A DNA stretch of 64,000 nucleotides from positions 310,001-374,000 of the forward strand of contig NZ_LQZQ01000002.1 in NCBI RefSeq assembly GCF_001593005.1, read 5' to 3'. This DNA is from Roseivirga ehrenbergii. Its GTDB lineage: Bacteria; Bacteroidota; Bacteroidia; Cytophagales; Cyclobacteriaceae. The position numbers and the translations under genes were made by a program. The notes beneath the pieces were generated by a model. That model ran no database searches. It was not told where the DNA came from and saw only the letters and a list, made by a program, of their open reading frames with translations. Each line of letters begins with the position of its first letter. Within the stretch, counting starts at the first letter, position 1. Shown one piece after another: positions 53,425 through 63,065 of this stretch.

Positions 53425-55248
53425 ATGAGGAAGACAGCTCTTTTGCTATTTATGATACTGATGACTAGTGCCGCATTTTCGCAGGTCGATGCTATTGCAC
53501 TTGCAAATGAATACTATGAGCAAGGAGAGTTTGAGAAAGCATTAACTGAGTATAAAAAATTAGCCAAGAACAACTCAAACATTCCTAGAATACACGACAA
53601 CTATTTAAAATTACTTTTAAGCGAAGAAGAATTTAAAGAAGCCGAAAAGTACTTAAAGGGTGTAATTAAAGATAATCCAGAAAACTTCTTCTATCAGGTA
53701 GATTTGGGAATGCTCTACAAAAGTCAAAAAGAAGAAGAGAAATCAGAGAAAGTATTTAATGACATAATTGCTGAACAAGCGAAAGATGCCGGAGAAAATC
53801 AGAAAACAAATGGCATAAGATTTTTAGCTCAGGTATTCTTTGAAAAAAACCTGAGAGAAAAAGCGCTAGAAACTTATCAAGAAGGAAGAAAAGCAATGAA
53901 TCGGCCTGATATGTTTTCACTAGAATTGGCCAACGCGTATCAGCTGATGAATCAAAAGCAGGAGATGGTTTTGGAATATCTCATTTTTTCAAAATCGCAG
54001 CCCCAAAATCTGAGCTATGTTAAAAATTCATTTCAAAGAGTACTTACAGAACCTGAAGATTTAGATACACTTGAAACAACGCTTTACGATTTCATTCAGA
54101 AAGACGCAGGTAACCCTATTTACAACGATCTATTGGTTTGGACCCACCTACAACAGAAAAATTTTGCGGCTGCCTTACGGCAGGCTAGAGCCTTAGATAG
54201 AAGGCTTCAGAATAATGCAGAAAATATTATTAACGTGGGTTTGATCGCGTTCAGAAATCAAGAATACAAAACAGCGCAAAAAGCATTTGATTATGTTCTT
54301 ACGGAGTTTCCTGATAGTCCGAGTAAAAATTTAGCACAGCGTTATGTTTTATTGGCCGATGAAGAAGTGGTAAAGCAAACCTATCCTGTGGATACTACTG
54401 CAATTAGGAGTTTAATTGTGAAATATGATGCCTATAAGGAAAACTTAAGAGACGTATTTAATATCATTGATGCCAATAGGAGAGTTGCCCATTTGTATGC
54501 TTTTTATTTAAACGAAATACCAAAAGCCATCGAAATTCTTACAGAGAATGTGAACCAACCAGTTGGTAAACATCGGGTAATTGCAGAATCAAAAATGGAT
54601 TTGGCAGATATCTATTTACTTAATGAAGAACCTTGGGAATCTATTTTACTCTATGCTCAGGTAGAAAGAATGTTTAAAGATGAGCCTTTAGGTTATGAGG
54701 CAAAACTGAAGAGTGCCAAGCTTTCTTACTTCAAAGGAGAGTTTGAGCTTGCCCAAAGTCACCTAGATATTCTAAAACTTGCTACATCTCGAGAAATTGC
54801 AAATGATGCCTTAAACCTCAGTATTCTAATTAAAAATAATACCGTTTTTGATTCTACAGATGTGGTGATGCAAGAATACGCCAATATTGAATTACAACTC
54901 TTTCAGAATCAAAAAAATGAAGCTATTGTTGCCTTAAACCAAATGATTGAAAAATATCCTAAACACTCAATTATTGATGAGGTATATTTTTTAATGGCGA
55001 AAACAGAAAGAGAGCTTGGCCATTTTGATAAAGCTTTAGCTGCTTTAGGTGTTATAAATCAGACGCATTATTTCGAAATTTTAGGAGATGACGCTCTTTT
55101 TCTAACGGGGGTTATTTTAGAAGATGACTTGAAGGACAATGAAAAAGCAATGGAAGTTTACCTTCAACTGCTGGAAAAATATAAGGGAAGCATATTCGTT
55201 TCCGAAGCCAGAAAAAGGCTGCGAGAACTGCGAGGAGACTTTGGTTAA
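53425..55248 (+). CDS. Secreted TPR-repeat protein
   Basis: A 607-residue protein. The start ATG at 53425 begins the signal peptide MRKTALLLFMILMTSAAFSQ; earlier starts at 53404 and 53413 only add a few codons. The rest is mostly TPR-like helical pairs (ALANEYYEQGEFEKALTEYKKLA, then many similar pairs to the end: FDKALAALGVINQTHYF). Such proteins are periplasmic or outer-membrane scaffolds in Bacteroidetes. It is the first gene right of the putative origin. Confidence 0.85.
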   Translation: MRKTALLLFMILMTSAAFSQVDAIALANEYYEQGEFEKALTEYKKLAKNNSNIPRIHDNYLKLLLSEEEFKEAEKYLKGVIKDNPENFFYQVDLGMLYKSQKEEEKSEKVFNDIIAEQAKDAGENQKTNGIRFLAQVFFEKNLREKALETYQEGRKAMNRPDMFSLELANAYQLMNQKQEMVLEYLIFSKSQPQNLSYVKNSFQRVLTEPEDLDTLETTLYDFIQKDAGNPIYNDLLVWTHLQQKNFAAALRQARALDRRLQNNAENIINVGLIAFRNQEYKTAQKAFDYVLTEFPDSPSKNLAQRYVLLADEEVVKQTYPVDTTAIRSLIVKYDAYKENLRDVFNIIDANRRVAHLYAFYLNEIPKAIEILTENVNQPVGKHRVIAESKMDLADIYLLNEEPWESILLYAQVERMFKDEPLGYEAKLKSAKLSYFKGEFELAQSHLDILKLATSREIANDALNLSILIKNNTVFDSTDVVMQEYANIELQLFQNQKNEAIVALNQMIEKYPKHSIIDEVYFLMAKTERELGHFDKALAALGVINQTHYFEILGDDALFLTGVILEDDLKDNEKAMEVYLQLLEKYKGSIFVSEARKRLRELRGDFG

Positions 55249-55298
55249 TTTTTACTGCTCCCATATTTTATTATCTTGATCAACATTAGTCGATAATT

Positions 55299-57062
55299 AT
55301 GAACACTGCTACCCGCCTTTTTGAACTGCTTCCTAAGCAGTTAGAACAGTATAATCTTGATGTTTGCCTTGCCGATAAAAAAAATGGCAAGTGGAGAAAA
55401 TTTTCTACTCAGGAAGTAATAGATAAATCAACTCAACTTTCGTTTGGCTTGATGAATAAGGGCATCCGACCCGGAGAAAAAGTAGCCATTATAAGTGAGA
55501 ATAGAACAGAATGGAATTTTGCAGATGTAGCCATTCAGCAAATCGGAGCCATCAGCGTACCGATGTATCCCACCATTTCTGATGACGATTACGCTTTTAT
55601 TTTTGAACACTCCGAAACAAAGCTGGTCTTCGTTTCTACAGAAGAGATATACCTTAAAGCGAAAAACGGTGCACAAAAGGCAAATCTTGATTTACCGATT
55701 TATATTTTTGATGAGTCTAAACTTACAGAGCATTGGTCTTCACTTTTAGCCGATGGTTCTGCAGAACAGAAAAAGGAAATGGCTGAGATACAAGGTCAAA
55801 TTACCGAACTCGACCTTGTTACTATCATTTATACTTCTGGCACCACTGGTCGTCCTAAAGGAGTAATGCTTAATCATAAAAACATTATTTCTAACGCCAC
55901 AGCAGTTTCAGAAAGAGCGGAGTATAACAATGGTCATGACAGAGTGCTTAGTTTTTTGCCTTTGTGCCATATTTTTGAGCGAACCGCAATTTACTTCTAC
56001 TTTCAGCTTGGCTTATCTGTTCATTATGCCGAAAGCTTAGAAACGATTAGTGATAATCTGCAAGAAATTAAGCCGCATGGCTTCAATACAGTTCCTAGGC
56101 TCATCGAAAAAATTTACGATAAAATTATCGCCAAGGGTTTCGCACTTTCTGGAATCAAGAAGCAGTTATTCTTTTGGGCTGTAAATTTGGGTCTTAAATA
56201 TAATCCAGATCAGCAAATGGGATTTGCATATGATTTTAAACTGAAGATAGCACGAAAACTTATTTTCAGTAAATGGAAAGCAGCTTTAGGAGGAAATGTT
56301 AGGCATATAATAGTTGGAGCATCTGCAATTCAACCCCGATTAAAAAGAGTGTTTTGGGCGGCAGATATTAAAATTTTAGAAGGTTACGGACTTACCGAAA
56401 CATCTCCAGGTATTAGTATTGGTATGCCAGACCCGATTCAGGCTAAACTGGATTACGTTGGCCCACTACTTACAGGTGTGCAAGTTAAAATAGCCGATGA
56501 CGGAGAAATTTTAGTAAAAGGACCTAACGTAATGATGGGTTATTACAAAGACCCAGAAAAAACAGATGAGGTAATTGTAGATGGCTGGTTTCATACGGGC
56601 GATATTGGGGAGTTAACAGATGATAATTTTTTAAAAATCACCGACCGAAAAAAGGAAATGTTTAAAACCTCAGGAGGTAAATACATAGCCCCACAGGTAA
56701 TGGAAAACAAACTGAAAGAGTCCGTTCTTATAGAACAAGTAATGGTTATAGGTGAAAACAGAAAATTTCCAGCAGCACTCATAGTTCCTAATTTAGAAGC
56801 AGTTGGAGCTTGGGCAGAACGTCATGGTTTGAACAAAACCGATCCCGAATTATTGAAAAATACTGAGGTCATAAATAAGTTTAAAACAGAAGTAGATGCT
56901 ACTAATCAGAGTTTTGGCCATTGGGAACAGGTGAAGAAATTTGAAATAATAAACGATCAATGGGGTATAGCATCTGGAGAGCTTACACCAACATTAAAAC
57001 TCAAAAGGCGCATTATAAAAGAAAAATATGCCGATCTAATACAGAAGATTTACTCAGTGTAA
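55299..57062 (+). CDS. Long-chain fatty acid--CoA ligase
   Basis: A 587-residue ANL enzyme that activates fatty acids to acyl-CoA. ATP motifs: YTSGTTGRPKGVMLNH (P-loop), GYGLTETSPGISIG, GWFHTGDIGE and the catalytic lysine-bearing C-terminal lobe with the DRKKEMFKTSGGKYIAP hinge and LTPTLKLKRR. The long-chain (FadD-like FAA) subtype is supported by length and the LSFLPLCHIFERTA segment. It fits with the beta-oxidation operon about 3 kb to the right, though not co-transcribed with it. Confidence 0.92.
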   Translation: MNTATRLFELLPKQLEQYNLDVCLADKKNGKWRKFSTQEVIDKSTQLSFGLMNKGIRPGEKVAIISENRTEWNFADVAIQQIGAISVPMYPTISDDDYAFIFEHSETKLVFVSTEEIYLKAKNGAQKANLDLPIYIFDESKLTEHWSSLLADGSAEQKKEMAEIQGQITELDLVTIIYTSGTTGRPKGVMLNHKNIISNATAVSERAEYNNGHDRVLSFLPLCHIFERTAIYFYFQLGLSVHYAESLETISDNLQEIKPHGFNTVPRLIEKIYDKIIAKGFALSGIKKQLFFWAVNLGLKYNPDQQMGFAYDFKLKIARKLIFSKWKAALGGNVRHIIVGASAIQPRLKRVFWAADIKILEGYGLTETSPGISIGMPDPIQAKLDYVGPLLTGVQVKIADDGEILVKGPNVMMGYYKDPEKTDEVIVDGWFHTGDIGELTDDNFLKITDRKKEMFKTSGGKYIAPQVMENKLKESVLIEQVMVIGENRKFPAALIVPNLEAVGAWAERHGLNKTDPELLKNTEVINKFKTEVDATNQSFGHWEQVKKFEIINDQWGIASGELTPTLKLKRRIIKEKYADLIQKIYSV

Positions 57063-57074
57063 TACCTTCGCCCA

Positions 57075-57281
57075 ATGGCAAAATCGTTTAATAATTTAAG
57101 AGTAGGGAAAAAATTCACGCTTCTCAATTTTTTAGAGACTTTTGAATTTGAAGTAATAGAGATATTTGAAAATGGAGATTGTCGTTTGAAGGATATAAAT
57201 ACATTAGAATACTATAATCTTTTTAGCTTAATTCAATATGGAAAAGGAGATGATTTCGATATTGATGAATTGAATATATGA
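57075..57281 (+). CDS. Small protein, unknown function
   Basis: A 68-residue protein (KSFNNLRVGKKFTLLNFLE, FEVIEIFENGDCRLKD, then an acidic end). It looks like a small beta domain and starts 12 bases after the CoA-ligase stop, suggesting co-transcription. No family recognised. Confidence 0.7.
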   Translation: MAKSFNNLRVGKKFTLLNFLETFEFEVIEIFENGDCRLKDINTLEYYNLFSLIQYGKGDDFDIDELNI

Positions 57282-57365
57282 TTAAATATCTGTTATCAAA
57301 TGGCTGTACTAATAAAATTGCTTTAGTTACAGATCTTTTTTTGCTAATTTGATGCAGAATATTGC

Positions 57366-57410
57366 ATCTCACATTTGTGAGATACATACCTCAGATACCA
57401 AACAGATACC
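57366..57410 (+). promoter_or_regulatory. Operator-like palindrome and direct repeats before the SLBB gene
   Basis: ATCTCACA-TT-TGTGAGAT (57366-57383) is a perfect 8-bp inverted repeat. It is followed by two direct copies of CAGATACC at 57392-57399 and 57403-57410, 11 bases apart, ending 6 bases before the TTG start. This clustering suggests a regulator binding site. Confidence 0.45.
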
Positions 57411-57415
57411 GAACC

Positions 57416-60088
57416 TTGAAAATAACGAGAACAAAATCTTCGTTTACCTGCCTGTTATTGCTTTTGCTGACCATATGCTCAAATGGATATTCACAGTCTG
57501 AACAGCAAGTAAAACAAGAACTTGAAAAACGAGGTATCAATACCCAAGAAGAAATACTTTCCGAACTGAGAAAGCGAGGAATGTCAGAAGATGACGCACG
57601 TAGGCAAGCCCGCCTCTATGGTTTAGATTATGATGAGTACATAAGAAAGTATATCTCAAAAAATGAAGAACCAACTTCTTTAGAGTCAATACAGAAAATA
57701 GAAAGAGACACTATTGATTACAATAGTGAAAGGCAAGACAATAACAGTCAAAAAGCTGAGACAATTCAGATAGAGCAGAAACAGGAAGGGTTGGATTATT
57801 TCGGTTACAATATTTTCAACAATAACCCTTTCGCAAACGAACAAGCATTAGTGGGCAATATTGACCCAGGTTATTTGATCGGGCCTGGAGACGAATTAAG
57901 AGTTTACCTTTGGGGAGAAGCGGAATTTCAATTTGAAGGAAAAGTAGATATTAATGGTAATCTATTTATTCCAAATGTAGGGCAGGTATTTGTAGCTGGC
58001 ACCTCATATGAAGGGCTGAATGTAAGAATGAAAGAATTTCTTTCTAAGTTTTATTCAGGCTTAAAGAAAGATCCCCCAAAAATATTTTTAGATGTTTCGC
58101 TAACCAAACTAAGACCCATAAGAATTGTGGTAATGGGGGAATCGAAAAACCCAGGATCACACCTTATCAACTCTTTTGCTACCACCTTAAATTCACTCTA
58201 TGTTTCTGGAGGAATTCAAACCTCAGGGTCTCTTCGTGATATTAAGGTTTTCAGAAACAACCGTTTTATTTCCAATGTCGATTTATACGATTATTTAGTA
58301 AAAGGAGCGCTTCGTGAAGACTTAAGATTAATGAATAATGATGTGATTTTCATTCCTACCAGAATGAATGCCATCAGGCTTAAAGGTGAAGTAAATAAAC
58401 CTGCGATTTATGAATTAAAAGATAATGAAGGCTTACTCGATTTAATTGGTTTTGCTGGAGGCCTTAAGCCAACTGCTTTTACAAAAACAGTAACAGTAAA
58501 GAGAATTCGTGCTACTAATAATCGTTCAAATGGTAGCTCTTTTGATCGAGAAATCGTTTCTGTGAACTATGATAGTCTTTTAAGAAACGGAATAAACTTT
58601 AGGTTACAAGATGGAGATGAAGTAACGTTTGGTGAGGTACTTGACAAATATGATAATTTGGTCACAATAGCTGGCTCAGTGTTCAGGCCAGGTGATTATC
58701 AATTAAATAATGACTTAAAAATCCGAGAACTCATTAATTCTGCTGGGGGTATTAGGCCAAATACGTATCTCGATAAAATAGATGTGTTTCGAAAAGATCG
58801 AAATGGAGAACTTAAGTTTTTGTCTTTCTCCTTATCCGAAATTATGGCAGATGTTAATTCATCACAAAACATTGTTCTTCAGGCAGACGACTCACTAAAA
58901 GTATATAATAATGAAGAGCTTAAGTCTTTAGAAACGGTTTCAATAGAAGGGTTTTTATCGGAGCCTAAAACTATTTTATGGAGAAAAGATTTGAGTCTCT
59001 ATGATCTCATTTTCATGTCGGCCAATGTAGAGGATTTAGAATATAGAAACCGTATTCTAACCAGTAGAGCTGATTTATTGCGATATCAGCAAGGTAAACT
59101 TGAATATCAAGTTATTCCTTTTAATCTAGATGAAGTGTTGGATAAGAAGTTCAATGCTGTACTCAAACCAAAGGATAGAGTGATTTTATATAGTAAGGAC
59201 ATTACAGAGACTTTGGATAAATATGTATTTGTCAAAGGAGCAGTTAAGAATGAAGGAAAGTACTTACTCACCGATAGCATGACTGTCGAAGACTTAATAA
59301 TCCAATCGGGTGGCTTTCTTAAAAAGTCATATCGTGAGAGCGTGACTGTATCACGTGAAAATTTTGATTTTACCGGAAATAAAATTGCCTTCAACACAGA
59401 TGTTGATTTAGACCTGAATTATCTTTTGGGATCAAGTAAAAAGTCGTCATCAAACTATATTCTTCAAGACAATGATCAAGTTTCAGTAAGCTACATCCCT
59501 GGTTCATCAGAACAAAGAGCGGTGCAGCTGACAGGTGAGATTAAGTTTCCGGGAACTTACTATTTAGAGTCAAAAGGGGATATGCTTACGGAAGTTATAG
59601 AAAGAGCGGGAGGGGTATCTCCTAATGTGTATTTGGCGGGTGCTCGTTTATACAGAAATGGCCAACAACTGGCATTTGATTTTCAAAAAGCCTTGGGGGA
59701 ACAAAACGAAAAATTTGATATCATCCTCCAAAATGCAGATAGCATTTACTTTCCTGAGTCTATTTATACTGTTAAGGTGGAAGGAGAAGTTGCCAATCCA
59801 TCGCTTCAAAAGTATCTTGAAAATAAAACGGTTCGAGCTTACGTGAAGAATGCCGGAGGTAAAACAAAAAATGGTGAAAGTATTTATTTAACTCAACCCA
59901 ATGGCTTTACCCGAAAGGTTGGCTTCCTTTCTAACCCAAAAGTTTTGGACGGATCAGTTATTACAGTTTCAGCTAAACCCCCTAAAGAACCCCGTGATAA
60001 CGGTAAGTTTTTGGAAAATTTTGGGACAATTGCCGCAATCGTAAGCTCTACCTTAACCACCATTGTCCTGGTTCAGAGTATAAAATAA
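57416..60088 (+). CDS. SLBB-domain polysaccharide export protein (TTG start)
   Basis: An 890-residue outer-membrane-type export protein. The TTG at 57416 is chosen because it starts the signal peptide LKITRTKSSFTCLLLLLLT; the longer frame begins with a TTG inside the operator region. After an acidic helical region comes the Poly_export domain (GPGDELRVYLWGEAEF, VDINGNLFIPNVGQVFVAG), then six or more SLBB repeats (for example VVMGESKNPGSHLI, VFVKGAVKNEGKYLL, VQLTGEIKFPGTYYL), and a final helix (TIAAIVSSTLTTIVLVQS). This is the Wza-like group used for capsule or exopolysaccharide secretion. No Wzz/Wzc or glycosyltransferase genes are nearby. Confidence 0.9.
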   Translation: MKITRTKSSFTCLLLLLLTICSNGYSQSEQQVKQELEKRGINTQEEILSELRKRGMSEDDARRQARLYGLDYDEYIRKYISKNEEPTSLESIQKIERDTIDYNSERQDNNSQKAETIQIEQKQEGLDYFGYNIFNNNPFANEQALVGNIDPGYLIGPGDELRVYLWGEAEFQFEGKVDINGNLFIPNVGQVFVAGTSYEGLNVRMKEFLSKFYSGLKKDPPKIFLDVSLTKLRPIRIVVMGESKNPGSHLINSFATTLNSLYVSGGIQTSGSLRDIKVFRNNRFISNVDLYDYLVKGALREDLRLMNNDVIFIPTRMNAIRLKGEVNKPAIYELKDNEGLLDLIGFAGGLKPTAFTKTVTVKRIRATNNRSNGSSFDREIVSVNYDSLLRNGINFRLQDGDEVTFGEVLDKYDNLVTIAGSVFRPGDYQLNNDLKIRELINSAGGIRPNTYLDKIDVFRKDRNGELKFLSFSLSEIMADVNSSQNIVLQADDSLKVYNNEELKSLETVSIEGFLSEPKTILWRKDLSLYDLIFMSANVEDLEYRNRILTSRADLLRYQQGKLEYQVIPFNLDEVLDKKFNAVLKPKDRVILYSKDITETLDKYVFVKGAVKNEGKYLLTDSMTVEDLIIQSGGFLKKSYRESVTVSRENFDFTGNKIAFNTDVDLDLNYLLGSSKKSSSNYILQDNDQVSVSYIPGSSEQRAVQLTGEIKFPGTYYLESKGDMLTEVIERAGGVSPNVYLAGARLYRNGQQLAFDFQKALGEQNEKFDIILQNADSIYFPESIYTVKVEGEVANPSLQKYLENKTVRAYVKNAGGKTKNGESIYLTQPNGFTRKVGFLSNPKVLDGSVITVSAKPPKEPRDNGKFLENFGTIAAIVSSTLTTIVLVQSIK

Positions 60089-60134
60089 GCAAACGTATTC
60101 ATAATTTAGTAACATACTTTTTTCTAATAAATAG

Positions 60135-60146
60135 TATGCATGCATA
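60135..60146. promoter_or_regulatory. Palindrome TATGCATGCATA, candidate MarR operator
   Basis: A perfect 12-bp palindrome 36 bases before the MarR-family start. MarR proteins bind such inverted repeats to control their own operon; here that would be the beta-oxidation genes downstream. Confidence 0.5.
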
Positions 60147-60182
60147 ACAAATTTTCTTTAACTTCGTAACCCTTACAGGATT

Positions 60183-60617
60183 ATGAAGAGAGAAGAAACC
60201 ATAGACCACAACGTAAAAATGCTTTGGCATGCGATTTACCGCATGTATAACCAGCAAGCAGTTAAACACGATATTACCACTTCAATTGGTTTTGTTCTTC
60301 TTATTATAAATAGTAAAGAAGGTACACCTGCAACCAAAATTGCACCTCTTATGGGGCTTGAGTCTCGTAGCCTTACTCGTATGTTGAAGAGTATGGAGGA
60401 AAAAGGTTTTATCTACAGAGAGAAAGACCCTAATGACGGCAGATCCGTTAGAATATTCTTGACTGACTTAGGAAAGCAAAAGAGAGAGATATCTCGAGCC
60501 ACGGTTTTGGAGTTTAATACCACTGCCAGTCAGTTAATAGACAAAGAAAAATTAGATACCTTTTTCGAGGTAATAGAACAGATAAATAATCTTATAGATA
60601 AAAAATCAATCTTTTAG
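60183..60617 (+). CDS. MarR-family transcriptional regulator
   Basis: A 144-residue winged-helix regulator: TKIAPLMGLESRSLTRMLKSMEEKGFI is the recognition and wing region, followed by EKDPNDGRSVRIFLTD with the wing tip. It is the first gene of a likely operon with the fadN-type and fadA-type genes, 5 bases upstream of the former. A ligand such as an acyl-CoA is a plausible effector, but this is inference from context. Confidence 0.92.
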   Translation: MKREETIDHNVKMLWHAIYRMYNQQAVKHDITTSIGFVLLIINSKEGTPATKIAPLMGLESRSLTRMLKSMEEKGFIYREKDPNDGRSVRIFLTDLGKQKREISRATVLEFNTTASQLIDKEKLDTFFEVIEQINNLIDKKSIF

Positions 60618-60622
60618 AACAC

Positions 60623-63007
60623 ATGAACAGATCGATTAGAAAAGTCGCGGTATTAGGTTCTGGAGTGATGGGCTCTCGAATAGCTTGCCATTTCGCTAAT
60701 ATCGGAGTAGAAGTATTGTTATTGGATATGGTACCCAGGGATTTACCTGAAGATCAAAAATCCAATAAGGCGGCCAGAAATAAACTGGTAAACGATGCAT
60801 TAGTAACGGCATTAAAATCAAAGCCATCTCCCATTTATGACTTGAGTTTTTCAAATAGAATTTCTACTGGAAATTTTGAAGACGATATGTCTAAAATTGC
60901 TGAAGTGGATTGGATTATTGAAGTGGTGGTAGAAAGACTCGATATTAAGAAGATCATCTTCGATCAAGTTGAAAAACACAGAAAGCCAGGCACGCTCATT
61001 ACATCGAATACATCGGGTATTCCTATGCATTTGATGTGCGAAGGTAGAAGCGAAGATTTCCAGAAACACTTCTGTGGTTCTCACTTCTTCAACCCCCCAA
61101 GGTATTTACGTTTGTTGGAAATTATTCCTGGACCAAAAACAGATCCAGCAATCATTGATTTCTTAATGCATTACGGAGACCTTTTCTTAGGAAAGGAAAC
61201 CGTGCTTTGTAAAGATACCCCAGCGTTTATTGCCAACAGAATTGGTATTTATGCCATCATGTCGGCAATGCATACCATTGAAGAAATGGGGCTTACAGTG
61301 GGCGAAGTTGATAGATTGACTGGACCAATTATCGGTCGTGCAAAATCTGCCACTTTCCGTACTATGGATGTTGTTGGTCTTGACACTACGGTTAATGTTG
61401 CCAACAACTTGTATAAAGGCTTGCAGAATGACGAGGCCAGAGAAAAGTTTGTTCTCCCTGGTATTGTTGAAGAAGTACATAAAAGAGGTTGGTTTGGCGA
61501 TAAGTCTAAACAAGGCTATTTCAAGAAAACGAAAGACGCCAACGGTAAAACAGAAATTCTTGAGCTTGACTTAAAAACTTACGAATACGGTGAAAGAACA
61601 AGAGCGAATTTTAAAGCGCTTGAGGCCGTTAAGGAGGAAGAAAATCTAAAAGCAAGAATCAAAACACTCGTTAATTTTGATGACAAAGCGGGCGAATTCT
61701 ACAGAACAACCTTCTACGATACTTTCAAATACGTTTCGTTTAGAATTCCAGAAATTTCAGACGAACTCTACAGAATAGATCAAGCCGTTTGTGCTGGTTT
61801 TGGTTGGGAATTAGGGCCTTATGAAACTTGGGATTTATTGGGTGTTAAAGCTACCGTTGATAAAATGGAAGGCATGGACCTAAAGCCAGCGGCTTGGGTA
61901 TATGAAATGCTTGAAGCGGGGAATGATTCCTTCTACAAAATCGAAAAAGGAATTAAGCACTATTACGACATTCCTTCAAAATCATACAAAGTTATTCCTG
62001 GCTTGGATGAGCTCATCATCTTAGAAAATATCCGTGAAACCAATAAGGTTTGGGGTAATGCGGGTGCATCTGTTTTCGATATCGGAGATGGAGTACTTTG
62101 TTTAGAATTCCATACCAAAATGAATTCAATGGGTGCCGAGGTCATTGAAGGAATCCAAACGGCTATTTCTATGGCAGAGAAGGATTATAAAGGTTTGGTA
62201 ATTGGAAATGAAGGGCCAAACTTCTCGGCAGGTGCAAACTTGGCCATGCTGTTTATGTATGCAGGTGATCAGGATTTTGACGAAATCAACTTAATGATTG
62301 CGCAATTTCAGAATACAATGAGGTTGGCTAAATTTTCATCAATACCGGTAGTGGCCGCACCAGCTGGCCTAGCGCTCGGTGGAGGTTGTGAATTGTCATT
62401 GCATTGTGATGCCATTCAAGCCCATGCTGAAACCTACATTGGTTTGGTTGAGGTAGGCGTTGGCCTTATCCCTGGTGGTGGAGGAACTAAGGAGCTTGCT
62501 TTAAGAGCTGCAGATTCTTACGTAGCTGGCGACCCTGAACTGAACAGACTTCAAGAAGCCTTTATGAATATCGCGACTGCTAAGGTTGCTACTTCAGCTG
62601 AAGAAGCCAGAGGAATGAACATTCTTCGACCTACAGATGGCATTACAATGAACAGAAAACGATTGATTTCTGATGCCAAGAAAAAAGTGCTCGAACTTTA
62701 TGAAGCGGGATATACCCAGCCAGTGGAAAGAACAGACATTAAGGTACAAGGCGTTACAGGTTTAGCATTGTTCGAAGCGGGGATTAATGGAATGCTTTTC
62801 GGTAATTATATTTCTGAGCACGATGCTAAAATTGCTAGAAAAGTCGGTTACGTAATGTGTGGAGGAGATTTAACTGTTCCTCAAGAAGTTTCAGAACAAT
62901 ACCTTCTTGATTTAGAGCGTGAAGCTTTCTTGGCACTTACTGCCGAGCCAAAAACCTTAGAGCGAATTCACAGCATTCTATTTAAAGGTAAGCCACTTAG
63001 AAACTAA
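60623..63007 (+). CDS. fadN: 3-hydroxyacyl-CoA dehydrogenase/enoyl-CoA hydratase, FadN-type
   Basis: A 794-residue bifunctional beta-oxidation enzyme. The dehydrogenase comes first (VAVLGSGVMGSRIACHFANIG, the NAD fold; HFFNPPRYLRLLEIIPG; KDTPAFIANRIG) and the hydratase/isomerase is C-terminal (LAKFSSIPVVAAPAGLALGG, GLVEVGVGLIPGGGGTKE). This order is that of B. subtilis FadN; E. coli FadB is the reverse. It lies between the MarR regulator and the thiolase. Confidence 0.92.
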   Translation: MNRSIRKVAVLGSGVMGSRIACHFANIGVEVLLLDMVPRDLPEDQKSNKAARNKLVNDALVTALKSKPSPIYDLSFSNRISTGNFEDDMSKIAEVDWIIEVVVERLDIKKIIFDQVEKHRKPGTLITSNTSGIPMHLMCEGRSEDFQKHFCGSHFFNPPRYLRLLEIIPGPKTDPAIIDFLMHYGDLFLGKETVLCKDTPAFIANRIGIYAIMSAMHTIEEMGLTVGEVDRLTGPIIGRAKSATFRTMDVVGLDTTVNVANNLYKGLQNDEAREKFVLPGIVEEVHKRGWFGDKSKQGYFKKTKDANGKTEILELDLKTYEYGERTRANFKALEAVKEEENLKARIKTLVNFDDKAGEFYRTTFYDTFKYVSFRIPEISDELYRIDQAVCAGFGWELGPYETWDLLGVKATVDKMEGMDLKPAAWVYEMLEAGNDSFYKIEKGIKHYYDIPSKSYKVIPGLDELIILENIRETNKVWGNAGASVFDIGDGVLCLEFHTKMNSMGAEVIEGIQTAISMAEKDYKGLVIGNEGPNFSAGANLAMLFMYAGDQDFDEINLMIAQFQNTMRLAKFSSIPVVAAPAGLALGGGCELSLHCDAIQAHAETYIGLVEVGVGLIPGGGGTKELALRAADSYVAGDPELNRLQEAFMNIATAKVATSAEEARGMNILRPTDGITMNRKRLISDAKKKVLELYEAGYTQPVERTDIKVQGVTGLALFEAGINGMLFGNYISEHDAKIARKVGYVMCGGDLTVPQEVSEQYLLDLEREAFLALTAEPKTLERIHSILFKGKPLRN

Positions 63008-63065
63008 AATCGATCATTAAAAAATTAGTCTGACATCTAATGTCTGACCTCTAAAATCTAAAAAT

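Noticed and set aside
57366-57383. Palindrome before the SLBB gene as a terminator
   Set aside because: No T-run follows and the upstream gene ends about 85 bases earlier; an operator fits better.
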